Positions 20,907-30,332 are shown, counted from the first letter of the stretch. The stretch is DNA of 50,750 bases from Chara braunii (GCA_003427395.1 BFEA01000404.1:1307507-1358256); one strand, 5' to 3'. Made by a program: numbers and translations. The notes: generated from the sequence alone by a model not told the origin.

Positions 20907-21217
20907 GACGATACACACCCAACAATCCTTTTCCCACCCAAACGAAAATGGTCATACGAAGCGCCTCGCTACGCTGCTCAACATTTTCTAAACGTATCTG
21001 GACCTAATACATTCAAAATGCCAAATCAGTCTCCATGAATCTGTTGATCAAGAGACCGTGTTGAATGTAGAGTAGGGGAGCGAGGCCCAAAGACGGACTC
21101 ATTTTTTTATTTTTTTATGTTCGAGAGACAGCCTTATTTTTAGCTTCCAGATACACTCTGTACTTGGATCTTTTTCTTTTCCCTATAATTCCTAGTAATA
21201 AACATTTGGACCATTTC

Positions 21218-21365
21218 TTCTTCTTCTTCTTCTTCTTCTTCTTCTTCTTTTCCCTATAATTTGGACCATTTCTTCTTCAGAATTTCTTCTTCTTTTTTAT
21301 TGTTTGTGACGATATATATATGCAGGTGGGTGCGACCATTTCTTCTTCTTCTTCTATTCTTTTTT
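21218..21365. repeat. (TTC)n and T-rich tracts
   Basis: A clean (TTC)n of about 30 bases at 21218-21248 is followed by TTC-rich blocks at 21270-21300 and 21341-21395. TTTTCCCTATAATTTGGACCATTTCTTC is partly duplicated on both sides, showing local slippage. No gene is supported here. Confidence 0.85.
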
Positions 21366-21501
21366 TTTTTCCCTTTTCTTTCCCTCTTTTTCTTTTTTTT
21401 GGGTCAGATAGGCTTTGGCGGCCGCCTGATCGTAGCAAGTCTTGGGCCCGCCTCTCACACACACAAGGGATGCGAGACACTAATCTTTTTTTTTCGTTCT
21501 C

Positions 21502-21609
21502 TTTTTTTTTTTTAATATCGTGCGGTCCGATGGACCACAGATCAGATATTAAACTGATCAGAACAGATACTACACTTGATCTTACTTAGCCAAAAGGCCG
21601 AGAAAGGTA
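21502..21609 (-). pseudogene. U2 snRNA retropseudogene, 3'-truncated with A tail
   Basis: Minus-strand sequence starting at 21609 matches U2 from its first base: ATACCTTTCTCGGCCTTTTG, then AAGATCAAGTGTAGTATCTG with the branch-point-pairing GTAGTA intact, then CAGTTTAATATCTGA and the GGTCCATCGGACC hairpin. A 4-base insertion duplicates TAAG near position 25. The copy stops at ATATTAAA, just before the Sm site, and passes into an A-run. Loss of the Sm site and the 3' half, with an A tail, marks a LINE-mobilised retropseudogene. Confidence 0.9.
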
Positions 21610-21648
21610 TTACTGCTACTCATCATTTCATAAAACCACCAAGGATGA

Positions 21649-21752
21649 ATTTTGGACTATTTCTCGATTTATGCGTGGCATTGCGCGCTATTGCTCCAAT
21701 TTGTTTTATTTATTTTTATTGTTCCTCCGATTTTGACGGACGCCCAACACAC
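21649..21752 (-). pseudogene. highly diverged U6 snRNA copy
   Basis: On the minus strand the 3' part CGCATAAATCGAGAAATAGTCC is clear and is followed by AAAATT. Farther upstream GGGCGTCCGTCAAAATCGGAGG weakly matches the U6 5' region. The middle (ACAGAGA box to AGC triad) is disrupted. It lies about 40 bases upstream of the U2 copy in the same orientation. Confidence 0.65.
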
Positions 21753-22223
21753 TCATGTATTTTGTTCCTCGGGGTGAATCAATGTTATTCTGGCAGTCTG
21801 ATATACGCCCTTCCTTGGAAAAAAAAAGATATACCTCCTGCCGTGTTGGCTGAATCGTCCAACACACTCATGCAACTTGTCTGGAGGATGAACGGAGCAT
21901 GCCTAAGTACATGATTAGATGGATACGTTACTTAAAAAACGATATGCACTATACCCCCTTTCTCCTCACCTCTTCGCCCCCATGCCCCGCTCCTGCCATC
22001 CCCCGCCGATCCCCGCGCAAAACAGGAAGCCATCACCGACAGCACGAAAAAGAGAGAAAAAAGAAAAAGCCAATTTGATTGCAAGATTGGTCGCTGGAAA
22101 TTATTTGAGCGAAAAAAAAAAAAAAAGAGTGTCTGCGATGTCCGATGGAAATACGAGTACGACGGAAATTTCAACCGCAGTTGGAGTATGTGGATCCTCA
22201 CAGGACTTCCAACTCCTGCTGCT

Positions 22224-22260
<37 letters not shown>

Positions 22261-22386
22261 CTGCACATCGGTAAGGCTTTTCACTTTTGCTTATTTTAAC
22301 CGCAATTGGGAACGCGTGCGCGATGTGAGCTTGTTTCTCATAAGATATTTGTTGAGCGTGTGCAGAGCAATTGGCCATGATTGCTG

Positions 22387-22483
22387 GGGTTAGGTCCCAC
22401 TTACACGAATTAAGCGATACCGGTCGTAGATAGCAAAGATCTACGGCCGGAATCTCTTAATCCGTGCAAGTGGGACCTTGCCC
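22387..22483. mobile_element. GGTCCCAC-family MITE with CTG duplication
   Basis: Ends GGGTTAGGTCCCACTTACAC and GTGCAAGTGGGACCTTGCCC are inverted. CTG flanks both sides (22384-22386 and 22484-22486). The interior is near-palindromic (CGGTCGTAGATAGC and ATCTACGGCCGG). CWG duplication and GGG-starting ends fit PIF/Harbinger. Confidence 0.85.
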
Positions 22484-22805
22484 CTGGTCATTCTTCTTCT
22501 TCTTACATTCGCAATTACATTCTAAGAAAAAGGGATCGATGATATCAGTACGGTTTTGTGACGATTAATCACGACTGAATTTTTTATTTCTTTTTTGACC
22601 TCTAATATACACGATCATCCGGTTTGAGAAACAAAAAGAAAAAGAAAAAGAAAAATGAAAAAAGAAAAGAAAAGAAAAGAAAATATATTCCTTTTTCGAG
22701 CGTGCACAGTTGTTCACGTGTAGCAGCTACACGATCGAGAGCTGACCACTGAATCGGGTCTCCAGTGTTCAAAATCAAACTCTACTTTGCGAATACCGTG
22801 TTCAG

Positions 22806-22911
22806 CCGAATAGAACGCCCGGCCATTATAACTGTATTTGGGACAACTTTCAGTCTAGATACAGCAGCTATAATGACGGGGGGCGTGCTATTCAGGTGAA
22901 GAGAGCAGCAC
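22806..22911. mobile_element. Stowaway-like MITE, eroded ends
   Basis: CCGAATAGAACGCCCGGCCA is mirrored by TGACGGGGGGCGTGCTATTC, and the interior has TATAACTGTATTTGGG opposite TACAGCAGCTATAATG. The terminal CCGTCTTC on the left is lost. It is closest to 33059-33163. Confidence 0.7.
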
Positions 22912-23740
22912 GACATCGAGGTCGTTGTATTAACCGCAGTGAGTCAGAATGTCGCGAGCCTTAACGACTGTGTTAATTTACATACGCAATTTTTTTTAAT
23001 AAATATATATATACGTATTCTTCTTACGGCGATAATAATAATTCAAAAAGATTCGAGGAAAAAGAACGAGAAGGAATTTTGAGGGAAAAAAAAAACGACG
23101 AAAACAAGTTACTCATTTTTTTTTTTGCTTTGAATGCTTATAATGAAGAGGGTAGCCCAAAACATAATCATATTTGAAATTGAATTCATCTGATGTGATC
23201 ATAGTTTGATCTCGTAACCTCTTTACGTATCGGTACATTTGTGTACCATTCCCGGACACATGGACCAGGTTCAAAGTGAGTAAGTCTTCTTTCGCTTTTT
23301 TTTCTTATATATATAAAAGCATTTTTCAATGTCGAAAAAAGGAACAAGGGACCGATTTAGAAGCGCTTGAATCTTGAGATAAACTAACTACGGTTAATTT
23401 ATATGAGTGAGAGACCCTTGGTACCGCGGTACCACCTGGGAAAGAGCCCACTTACAAAGGAGTAAAGGATAGTGTCCGTCGATTAACGATCATCGACGGC
23501 TAGTATCTGTCGTAATTCGGCCACGTCGGATCGCGCTTGGGCCCACGAACAAGTACAAGCTAGCGGTGACCTTTCTGTTGATTGGTTCTCATAATGCATG
23601 TACGGCGGTGGGACTGACGAAATAGTAGTAACCATGGTTTAACCCCGGTAAGCTGTATGAGGTACACGTCTACTACGGTAGGGACTGAATGTGGCCTCAG
23701 TTCCGGTCAAATGTGATCCGGGGGCAGACTGTATCTTGCG

Positions 23741-23863
23741 TTTTTTTTTTTTTTTTTTTTTTTTTTTTTGGAGCATTTCTCGATTTATGGGTGTCGTCAT
23801 CCTTGCGCAGGGGCCATGGTAATCTTCATTCTCTGTATCGTTCCAATTTTAACGGATGTCCCG
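23741..23863 (-). pseudogene. U6 snRNA retropseudogene with A29 tail
   Basis: The minus strand from 23863 reads GGGACATCCGTTAAAATTGG, AACGATACAGAGAATGAAGA, then CATGGCCCCTGCGCAAGGAT and ATAAATCGAGAAATGCTCC. The normal 3' T-run is replaced by 29 A (T29 on the plus strand, 23741-23769). The 5' stem-loop is missing, an ATG insertion follows the ACAGAGA box, and the catalytic AGC triad reads ACC. An A tail at the RNA 3' end and 5' truncation indicate insertion by a LINE machinery. It interrupts copy 1 of the tandem unit. Confidence 0.92.
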
Positions 23864-23864
23864 G

Positions 23865-24010
23865 GGCCAAGTCCCACTAGCAGCGTTGAGTTTCCTCAAT
23901 GCCGGACTGTGGACGTTGCTTGAGGAAATGTGCAGAAATCGCGTTGAGTTTCCTCGACCGCACATCTTGACAAACACGTCCAGATGCAGGCCTTGAGGAA
24001 ACTCAACCTC
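23865..24010. mobile_element. CCAAGTCCCAC-ended element, right end lost
   Basis: The left end is GGGCCAAGTCCCACTAGCAG. The inner arm GTTGAGTTTCCTCAATG pairs with CTTGAGGAAACTCAAC near 23993-24008, and a second GCGTTGAGTTTCCTC occurs in the middle. The expected terminal GTGGGACTTGGCCC is absent. It is related to 19761-19996. Confidence 0.65.
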
Positions 24011-24217
24011 TCTGTTGCTTTCCGGAATGGATGTACGGCGGTCGGAATGACGAAATTGTAGTAACCATGGTTTAACCCTGGTAAGCTGTATGAGGTACAC
24101 GTCTACTTCGGTAGGGACTGAATCTGGCCGTAGTTCCGGTTAAATGTGATCCGGGGGCGGCCTGTATCTCTCGTGATTCGGGCAGGTGGGATCGCGCTCG
24201 GGCCTGCGTAGAAGCTA

Positions 24218-24322
24218 CCGTCTTCCCCCGAACATAACGCACCCTAAAAATGAACGTATACAAGCTATATTTGCGGCCAGATACAGCCAAAATAAGGGTG
24301 CGTTGTGCTGGGGGGAAGACGG
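24218..24322. mobile_element. Stowaway-like MITE with TA duplication
   Basis: A 105-bp element with ends CCGTCTTCCCCCGAACATAA and its inverse, flanked by TA (24216-24217 and 24323-24324). Interior sequences AAGCTATATTTGCGGCC and CAGATACAGCC continue the family pattern. The neighbouring tandem unit gives a likely empty site, AAGCTAGC. Confidence 0.9.
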
Positions 24323-24370
24323 TAGCAGTGACCTCTCTGTTGGCTTCCGTAATGCATGTACGGCGGTCGG

Positions 24371-24536
24371 GGGCAAGGTCCCACTAGCAAAGAGGATTGG
24401 ATTGAAGACCTGAATCTGGATGTGTTTGTGGAAAGGTGCAGAATGTCGAGATTGAACTGCTTTTCTGTATGTCTGCCGGAAAGACGTCCAGATTCAGGAT
24501 ATTTATCCAATCCCGTTTGCTAGTGGGACCTCGCCC
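24371..24536. mobile_element. 166-bp MITE with CGG duplication
   Basis: The left end GGGCAAGGTCCCACTAGCAA and right end TTTGCTAGTGGGACCTCGCCC are inverted, with further pairing of GGATTGGATTG and the inner GATTCAGGAT region. CGG flanks both sides (24368-24370 and 24537-24539). The uninterrupted site GGTCGGAATGACG exists in the neighbouring repeat copy at 24040, which fixes the boundaries. Confidence 0.92.
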
Positions 24537-24725
24537 CGGAATGACGAAGTTGTGGTAACCGCGGTGTTTAAGCCTGGTAAGCTGTTCGAGGTACACGTGT
24601 ACTAGGGACTGAATCTGGCCGTAGGTCCGGTCAAATATGATCCCGGGGGAGGTCGCACTATCAAAGAGGATTGGATTGAACCCCTGTTCGTGGAAAAATG
24701 CAGTGATCTGGGACCTTGCTCCAGT

Positions 24726-24825
24726 GGCCAAGTCCCACTTACCCCGATTCTTCATTTCTGGCCGCTGATCATCGTAACGTAATCTACGGTCAGAAGTTGA
24801 GAATTCGGGTAAGTGGGACTTGGCC
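24726..24825. mobile_element. CAAGTCCCAC-family MITE
   Basis: Near-perfect ends GGCCAAGTCCCACTTACCCC and CGGGTAAGTGGGACTTGGCC enclose about 60 bp that itself folds (GATTCTTCATTTCTG with CAGAAGTTGAGAATTC). It is the best copy of a family with relatives at 19443-19557 and about 36160-36250. Confidence 0.85.
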
Positions 24826-24915
24826 TCACGGCGTGTGTATCGTCCGATTTTCGTTTTTTTTGTTTTTTCGGTCGAAGGGGGGGTGCGGGGGTAGGGGGCT
24901 TGTGTCATCAGTATG

Positions 24916-24980
24916 CATGGGCCATGCCAATACCCCCTGTTTATGGATTTATGCGTGTCAATCTTCTCTGTTTCGTTCTT
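24916..24980 (-). pseudogene. rearranged U6 snRNA fragment
   Basis: On the minus strand AACGAAACAGAGAAGATTGA joins directly to CACGCATAAATCC, so the segment between the ACAGAGA box and the 3' part is deleted. The missing GGCATGGCCCATGC-like piece appears displaced at 24916-24930. It is the fourth U6-derived sequence in the window. Confidence 0.7.
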
Positions 24981-25016
24981 TTTTTTTCTGTTTTTTTCAA
25001 CCGTCGATGGCTGCAT

Positions 25017-25063
25017 TCCATTGGTGGGGAGCTGCACCTGCTGGAAACCCCGTCCAGCGTCCC
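25017..25063 (+). repeat. dispersed 50-bp repeat (TTGGTGGGGAGCTGCACCTG type)
   Basis: The consensus runs CTATTGGTGGGGAGCTGCAC, then CTGCTGGAAACCGGGTCCAG, then CGTCCC. Other full or partial copies are at 25666-25698, 30510-30556, 31393-31440 and 46462-46480 on the plus strand, and 12774-12795, 30333-30386 and 38395-38424 on the minus strand. The 16.1-16.6 kb array is built from a related core. The GCTGGA...TCCAGC part can form a hairpin. Confidence 0.85.
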
Positions 25064-25175
25064 TTAGTTGAGGCCCGGGTCCTCACAGTCTACCCAGGCC
25101 CTGGACCCACATGCAGGGTGTAGTTGTAGTTTACTACAGGGTGTGACACCAGGTAGAGTAATGTGGACAAAAAGG

Positions 25176-25659
25176 GGTGGTGTGAATTCAAAAGAACATG
25201 GACTGGTATAGCGCCCATGTTCAGTCACCTACAACACTTTTTTTTTTTTTTTTTTTTTTTAATAAGTTGCAGCTAATATTATAAAAGTAGTCGAAAGAGG
25301 CCGGGAATCGCCCTCAACATCTCAACCCGGGAGTGAAGGTGGTGTGAATTCAAAAGAACATGGACTGGTATAGCGCCCATGTTCAGTCACCTACAACACT
25401 TTTTTTTTTTTTTTTTTTTTTAATAAGTTGCAGCTAATATTATAAAAGTAGTCGAAAGAGGCCGGGAATCGCTCAACATCTCAACCCGGGAGTGAAGGTG
25501 GTGTGAATTCAAAAGAACATGGACTGGTATAGCGCCCATGTTCAGTCACCTACAACACTTTTTTTTTTTTTTTTTTTTTTTAATAAGTTGCAGCTAATAT
25601 TATAAAAGTAGTCGAAAGAGGCCGGGAATCGCCCTCAACATCTCAACCCGGGAGTGAAG
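25176..25659. repeat. three head-to-tail copies of a 160-bp unit
   Basis: Copies start at 25176, 25338 and 25497 with lengths 162, 159 and 163. They are almost identical: GGTGGTGTGAATTC, ACATGGACTGGTATAGCGCC (containing a CATG-centred inverted repeat with CCATGTTCAGTC), a run of about 20 T, AATAAGTTGCAGCTAATATT and CTCAACCCGGGAGTGAAG. Differences are limited to T-run length and loss of two bases in copy 2, so the amplification is recent. The array lies between two halves of the dispersed GCTGGAAACC...GTCCAGCGTCCC repeat. Confidence 0.97.
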
Positions 25660-25879
25660 CTTGTGCTGGAAACCGGGTCCATTGGTCCAGCGTCCCATGG
25701 TCTGCAACTCTCCAAAGAAATTATGCAACTGGACCAAAAAAATTCGAAAACAGAATTAAAGGGAACCAAACAGCCACACGGACTACTGAAGAATTCTTAT
25801 CCAAGGTCTCCTGCTAGTCTGTCTGGGAGCCTACCCGGCTTCGCTTCAAGATCTTACAGAAAAAGAGAGCAAATACAGA

Positions 25880-27140
25880 ATGTGATCTGTAAACTCGAGG
25901 AAGCGTGAACCACCTACTAAAAGGGTTTCCCACCACACACCCTTGGATCTTCATTGGCATCTACATTCAACGAACCAAGATCACCATGGGTACAGCTCAA
26001 CTTTGCTTTCTACCCTACTTATGCGAACTCCAAGCAAGTAGCGTTCCCACCACTCAGGGACGCTCTCCCACTGCGTCTGTGGTGCCGCCGCTTGTACACG
26101 CAATGTAATCTTTCAGTCCAAACCTGAAAAATCTTTTTTGTCTAACCTAAGCAGATCGGTGAATTCAAGGAAGCCTGAACCGCCTAGACGGGTTTCCCGC
26201 CACGCATCCTTAGATCATCCATAATAACAGCGTTCAATCTTAGACTACCTAGATCAGCATGGATACAGTTCCAAGTTGCTCCCTTCCCTACTTAACGCTA
26301 GCTACAGACGAGCAGCGTTCTCACCACTGATGGTAGCACTCACACTGCCTCCGTAGTGCCGCTACCCATATTTGTGGTACTACCAGGTGACAATAAATGT
26401 GTTTTCTGAAACTGACGGATGCCCTCCTTACCACCAGATCTGGTATTGAAACACTGGAATCAAAGACAGAGACGTGCGTCGTGCGCCCACTAGATTATCA
26501 TACCAACAATTATTTCTCATCTCTTACTGTCAGTGCTAGCTTCACACCTCACGGTGTTTTTACTTCTCGCCTATTCAAGTGATGGTCTTTCACTTTGTAT
26601 GATAACTTTTTTCAAGATGGGTTTCCCGCTTATATGCTTTCAGCGGTTCTCCCATACCAACGTAGCTACCCGGCAATGCCACTGCCGTGACAACCGGTCC
26701 ACCATAGGTTGACCCATCCCAGTCCTCTCGTACTAGGGATGGCTTCTCTCAGTTCTCTTCAAATCACCAATAGTAGATAGTAACCGAACTGTCTCACGAC
26801 GTTCTAATTGTTATGTTGGCCACTAGCCCGCTCGAGCCTGTTGTTGCTCAGTATACATACACTAGTAGCATTCTATGTAAATCTACATAGCACGGACTCT
26901 ACCTTCAACTTGTTTCAAGGCGACTATACTAACCACCTGAAGTTGTTTATCCTTGCTGGCAAAACCACTGTAAAGAGCCTGAGCTGCCATGACGGGTTTC
27001 CCTCCGTGCACCCTTGGATCTTCGTGTTATATCGATCACAATGGGCACAACTCAAGTTTGCTCTTCACCTGTTCTCTCTTACCACATAACCTGGCAATAG
27101 TGTTCCCACCGCCCCTTGTTGCACTCCCACTGCTCAAAGC
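25880..27140. repeat. three diverged copies of a repeat flanking an rRNA fragment
   Basis: Copies near 25893-26105, 26165-26385 and 26975-27150 share an opening AGCCTGAACCGCC...GACGGGTTTCCCGCCACGCA, CCTTGGATCTTC, a GGTACAGCTCAA-like middle and a closing GCGTTCCCACCACT...CACTCCCACTGC. The GGGTTTCC anchors are at 25923, 26190 and 26994. No coding capacity is conserved among them. The LSU rRNA fragment lies between the second and third copies. Confidence 0.75.
26613..26807 (-). pseudogene. bacterial-type LSU rRNA 3' fragment (probable mitochondrial insertion)
   Basis: On the minus strand the segment contains hallmark blocks of domain VI of bacterial/organellar 23S rRNA: AACGTCGTGAGACAGTTCGG, then the sarcin-ricin loop CTAGTACGAGAGGACTGGGA, then GGTTGTCACGG, GCATTGCCGGGTAGCTACG and GCTGAAAGCATATAAGCGGG. 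About 195 bases match and then similarity stops at both sides. Nuclear 25S rRNA does not read this way here. A nuclear copy of mitochondrial DNA is the likeliest source; a chloroplast or bacterial source was not excluded. The sequence is diverged and not expected to function. Confidence 0.85.
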
Positions 27141-27300
27141 GGCGGGCACTACAAGTGGCTGCCTGAATTTCACCCTGAAATTCACTCAAACTGTCTCCAC
27201 CTTCAAAGTGACCCCCGACATACAAACTTGAACCACCAGACTGAGTCCCTTTCTCAGCTATCAATGCCGAACTGCGTGCCAAAAAAAAACGAACCGGCGC

Positions 27301-27362
27301 GTGCTCGAATTTGGCTGGCGCCTCCAGCCATTTCGCCCCGGTAGTGCTGAGGCCCGCCACCC
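27301..27362. repeat. copy of the GGCGCC...CAGCCATT dispersed repeat
   Basis: TTTGGCTGGCGCCTCCAGCC, then ATTTCGCCCCGGTAGTGCTG and AGGCCCG follow the same order as 12499-12545 and 39855-39900. A downstream GGTACTGATGGTTTAA motif also recurs at 31165 and in part at 39760. Confidence 0.6.
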
Positions 27363-27671
27363 GCGTTAACCGGCTGGCATTTGTTTTTTTCAAGCGCGGA
27401 AAGGTACTGATGGTTTAAAAATCAAGACTGGAACAACGAGCATGCAGTGAAAATGCCTTGAAAAACCTACATATTCATGCTAACCCACAAAGAGACAAAA
27501 ACACTGGAATCACAGAGAGAGTGGAATCCACAGGTTCCCTCCCATGGAACACAGAAAATGCCCCTTCGGATGAATTATCAAAACCAAACAATATCCCGAG
27601 AGTGCAGTTATCGTGAAAGCAGAATAGCAAGCTGTTGAAAAGTGTGTGGATCTAGCCTACGCATGCGACGA

Positions 27672-27771
27672 CCGTCTTCACCCGAATACAACGTACGTTT
27701 ATTATTGCTGTATCTAGACTCAATGTTGCTTCAAATACAGCTATAATAACGGTACGTTTGGGTGAAGACGG
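27672..27771. mobile_element. Stowaway-like MITE
   Basis: A 100-bp element with ends CCGTCTTCACCCGAATACAA and ACGTTTGGGTGAAGACGG. The right flank is TA; the left flank reads GA, so the duplication has decayed on one side. Internal TTATTATTGCTGTATCTAG pairs with TACAGCTATAATAACG. Confidence 0.85.
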
Positions 27772-27890
27772 TAGTCCGAGGGGTTCCAGCTATTCACGAT
27801 TATAGTAGAGAGAATGAATCAATCCTGAGTTTATATCCATTGATCAGACAAAACAAAACGGGGAATCTATCCAGGACCTATACATTCGGC

Positions 27891-28200
27891 CAGACACATC
27901 AATCAGGATCTCAAACGACACATCAATCAGGATCTCAAACAACAATACAACTCCCGCATGCAAACCAGGAGGAGAAACAAAAGGGAGAATCTATCCTACG
28001 ACTTCGGCCAGACACGTCAATCGGGATTTCAAACAACAGCACAAGGCCTGCATGCAAACCAAGAGAACTCCTCTCATAGACTAATTTCCCCGGGGGGAAA
28101 GACAACTTACAAAGCGCCGTTTCCTGATGCCGAGCACTGTTGATACACTCAATCAATCAGGATTTCAAACAGCAATACAACGCCCACATGCAAACAGCCA
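27891..28200. repeat. minisatellite with ATCAATCAGGATCTCAAAC unit
   Basis: The core appears near 27895, 27920, 28016 and 28155, most followed by ACAACAATACAACTCCCGCA and TGCAAACCA. An open frame (27762-28079) reading repeated HQSGSQTT results from the repeat. Confidence 0.8.
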
Positions 28201-29387
28201 CTATGTACTTGATATCTGATTACCACAGGGCTAGATTCTCTAGCCCACTGGCAGCAGGCGTTCTATACGTGCGATTCCCGTAATCAAGCCTTTGTCTGCT
28301 GTGCCTCCCCATAAGCCGTTACGAGGTTGTCTCTGATGAACTTGTTGCTTTAAAGCTGCTTGCACTTGGTTCACATAGATGTTCATTGTCTGTGAATCCT
28401 GGCCGCTGAGGGCGGCTAGGGAGATGTCAATGGTAGAAGGAAGTCATAGAGCATAGGGGTGAATGGTAAGATGGTTAGGTGGTTAGACTGTAATTGGATA
28501 GAGCGGGCTGGAGTAGGGGCTACCCGGATAAAAGTACCAGAGCACAGAGGCGCTCCCTCCCCCACTCAAGTGGGAGGTGGGGCGGCAGTACTTTTCACTA
28601 GCCATTGCCATAGCTAGAGACCGGGTAGGGTGAGTTGGGCGATGAAGGTAGCCCGTATTCATGATGTGTTGTCTCCCTCAGCTCAACGGTAGCCTTAGGT
28701 GCGCAGCCGCCTCACCACCACGAAAGGTACACATGAACGATAGCGCTGCGCGGTAAAGTTTTGAACCATAGCGCAGCGTTCGCGCTCCGGCGGCTGCCAT
28801 TCTTCCCTACAACACATTTGGAATGCGGGACTGTCTCATATTTCTTTGTCTGACAGAGGCTGTGACAGACCATAGATGACAGTACGTGAGCTACGGGGAT
28901 TGTGGCGGCCTTTTCCTCCCAGAAAACTCGCCGAAGAGGAATTCCGCTGTGCACAAAGCCATCGGGCATTTTCGTTCATGGCTTTCTACACACTGTGATC
29001 CCTTCTGCCTCCCCCGTCAGGCCCGTTGTTGCCCAATGAAAACGTCCATCACGAGTCCGAATGTGCCACCCGGGGAAGCAAACACCGAGGACAGTCCGAT
29101 TCCATCGAAACCGACAATCGCTGCTCGTCGCCCTCTCCCACCAACTGAACTACACGCTGCTGTGCGAGAAGCCCTCTCCCACCAACTAAACTACACTCTG
29201 TGCAGTGGGTCCAGGGCCAGCCGGGGGCATTACCCGGTTTCGCTTTCCTTTGTCTAGAGTGAGTCCATGTTGCTTTACAGATAAGAGATTGGAAATAGCA
29301 GCTAAAAGGTAAGAGAGAGCAGAAAACCGAGACATTTGAGGAAGTTTTCGGATACGAGGGAGCTGATCTGAGAGGTGGGGGGGGGGG
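28201..29387. other. no gene seen
   Basis: Mixed sequence with short frames. A 37-bp direct duplication (GCCCTCTCCCACCAACTGAA type) lies near 29129-29205, and GGGGGCATTACCCGGTTTCG near 29221 recurs in diverged form at 31490 and 31640, so parts of this stretch are repeats. A G-run of about 10 lies at 29379. Confidence 0.5.
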
Positions 29388-29887
29388 AAGAAAATGGTAT
29401 TTGAGCACTGGGCTTTTGGGTCCTGTGGCTTGCAAGGAGAGAACGTAGTTTTAAAGGATTTTTTTGGTCTCAATAATAGTCAATATCCTATTCGGAACAA
29501 ATTTAAGTGGGCAGTCAGGAATTCGATAGCTCCCGAATGGAGGAAAATTAGACTGTCTTCTTCGGGTCTTCAGGAAGCAAGGCGACAGATGCTGGGAATA
29601 TGGTCTAATGAGTCCTTCTATGGGTTCAGTTCACAGATACTGGTCATCTAGTCATGACTAGACAATGTAAACAGACATCTGTGGGATGGAGCAGAGGACC
29701 CTGCTATTAATCTTGACAATGAGAAATATCATTCTTAAGTTGGTAACTGGTATTTCACGCTAGTATAGACAAGCTGCTGTCGGAAACATGTGACTAGAGA
29801 TGCACTCTTTTAGGAAGCCCACTGGGCTGAGAGAGGTCTGTCCCTCAGTGACTGTTACTGGAAAGTACCACGAGCTAAGTTGGGTAA
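29388..29887. other. no gene seen
   Basis: Mixed sequence with a single 85-codon frame (29394-29651) and no domain I recognise. No repeat structure stands out. Confidence 0.45.
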
Positions 29888-30299
29888 GGGGCAGATCCCA
29901 CTTCTACCATTTTTCGTAAGAACGTAAAAGTGCCACGAAAGGTGGAGGCGCAGCGCACGGAACGTGAAAGAAAAACGCAACCCCACATGCCGTACATCTG
30001 CGGGACTTTTCCTAACGTTGCGGCACTAACTTGTTGCGCCTCGAGGATCCAACGGCCTGCACATCAGGAAAAAAAAGGAAGAAAAAAACAAGGGCTCCTT
30101 CTTTAACGGTGCAGGGTAGGGGGTGGCCTCTTCCGAAAATCGGAAGAACTACCGCCCCTGCAATCACGGTCGCGTCTCCACGTACGGGAACGTTTCCACT
30201 TCCCTTGTGTTCCGAGACGGGATCCGAGTTTCGTGGATAGAAGTGGGATCCCAAATTTTGCCTAAAAGTGCCCTGCTTATAAGAAGTGGGATCTGCCCC
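29888..30299. mobile_element. 412-bp MITE with TAA duplication
   Basis: Ends GGGGCAGATCCCACTTCT and AGAAGTGGGATCTGCCCC are perfect inverted repeats, flanked by TAA on both sides (29885-29887 and 30300-30302). A second AGAAGTGGGATCCCAAATTT lies 60 bp inside the right end. It contains an A-rich segment and no transposase frame. TAA duplication fits PIF/Harbinger. Confidence 0.9.
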
Positions 30300-30332
30300 T
30301 AAGGCTCCCAGCACCCTGTTTCGTGTTGTTTT

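Larger units (their letters stand above)
23608..24655. repeat. three diverged copies of a tandem unit, riddled with insertions
   Basis: The unit contains ATGTACGGCGGTCGG, ATGACGAAATTGTAGTAACC, GGTAAGCTGTATGAGGTACA, GGTAGGGACTGAATCTGG and ATGTGATCCGGGGG. Copies begin near 23600, 24031 and 24355. Copy 1 is broken by a U6 retropseudogene, the copy 2/3 junction by a Stowaway-like MITE, and copy 3 by a GGTCCCAC-type MITE. Comparing copies gives the empty sites of the inserted elements. Confidence 0.9.
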
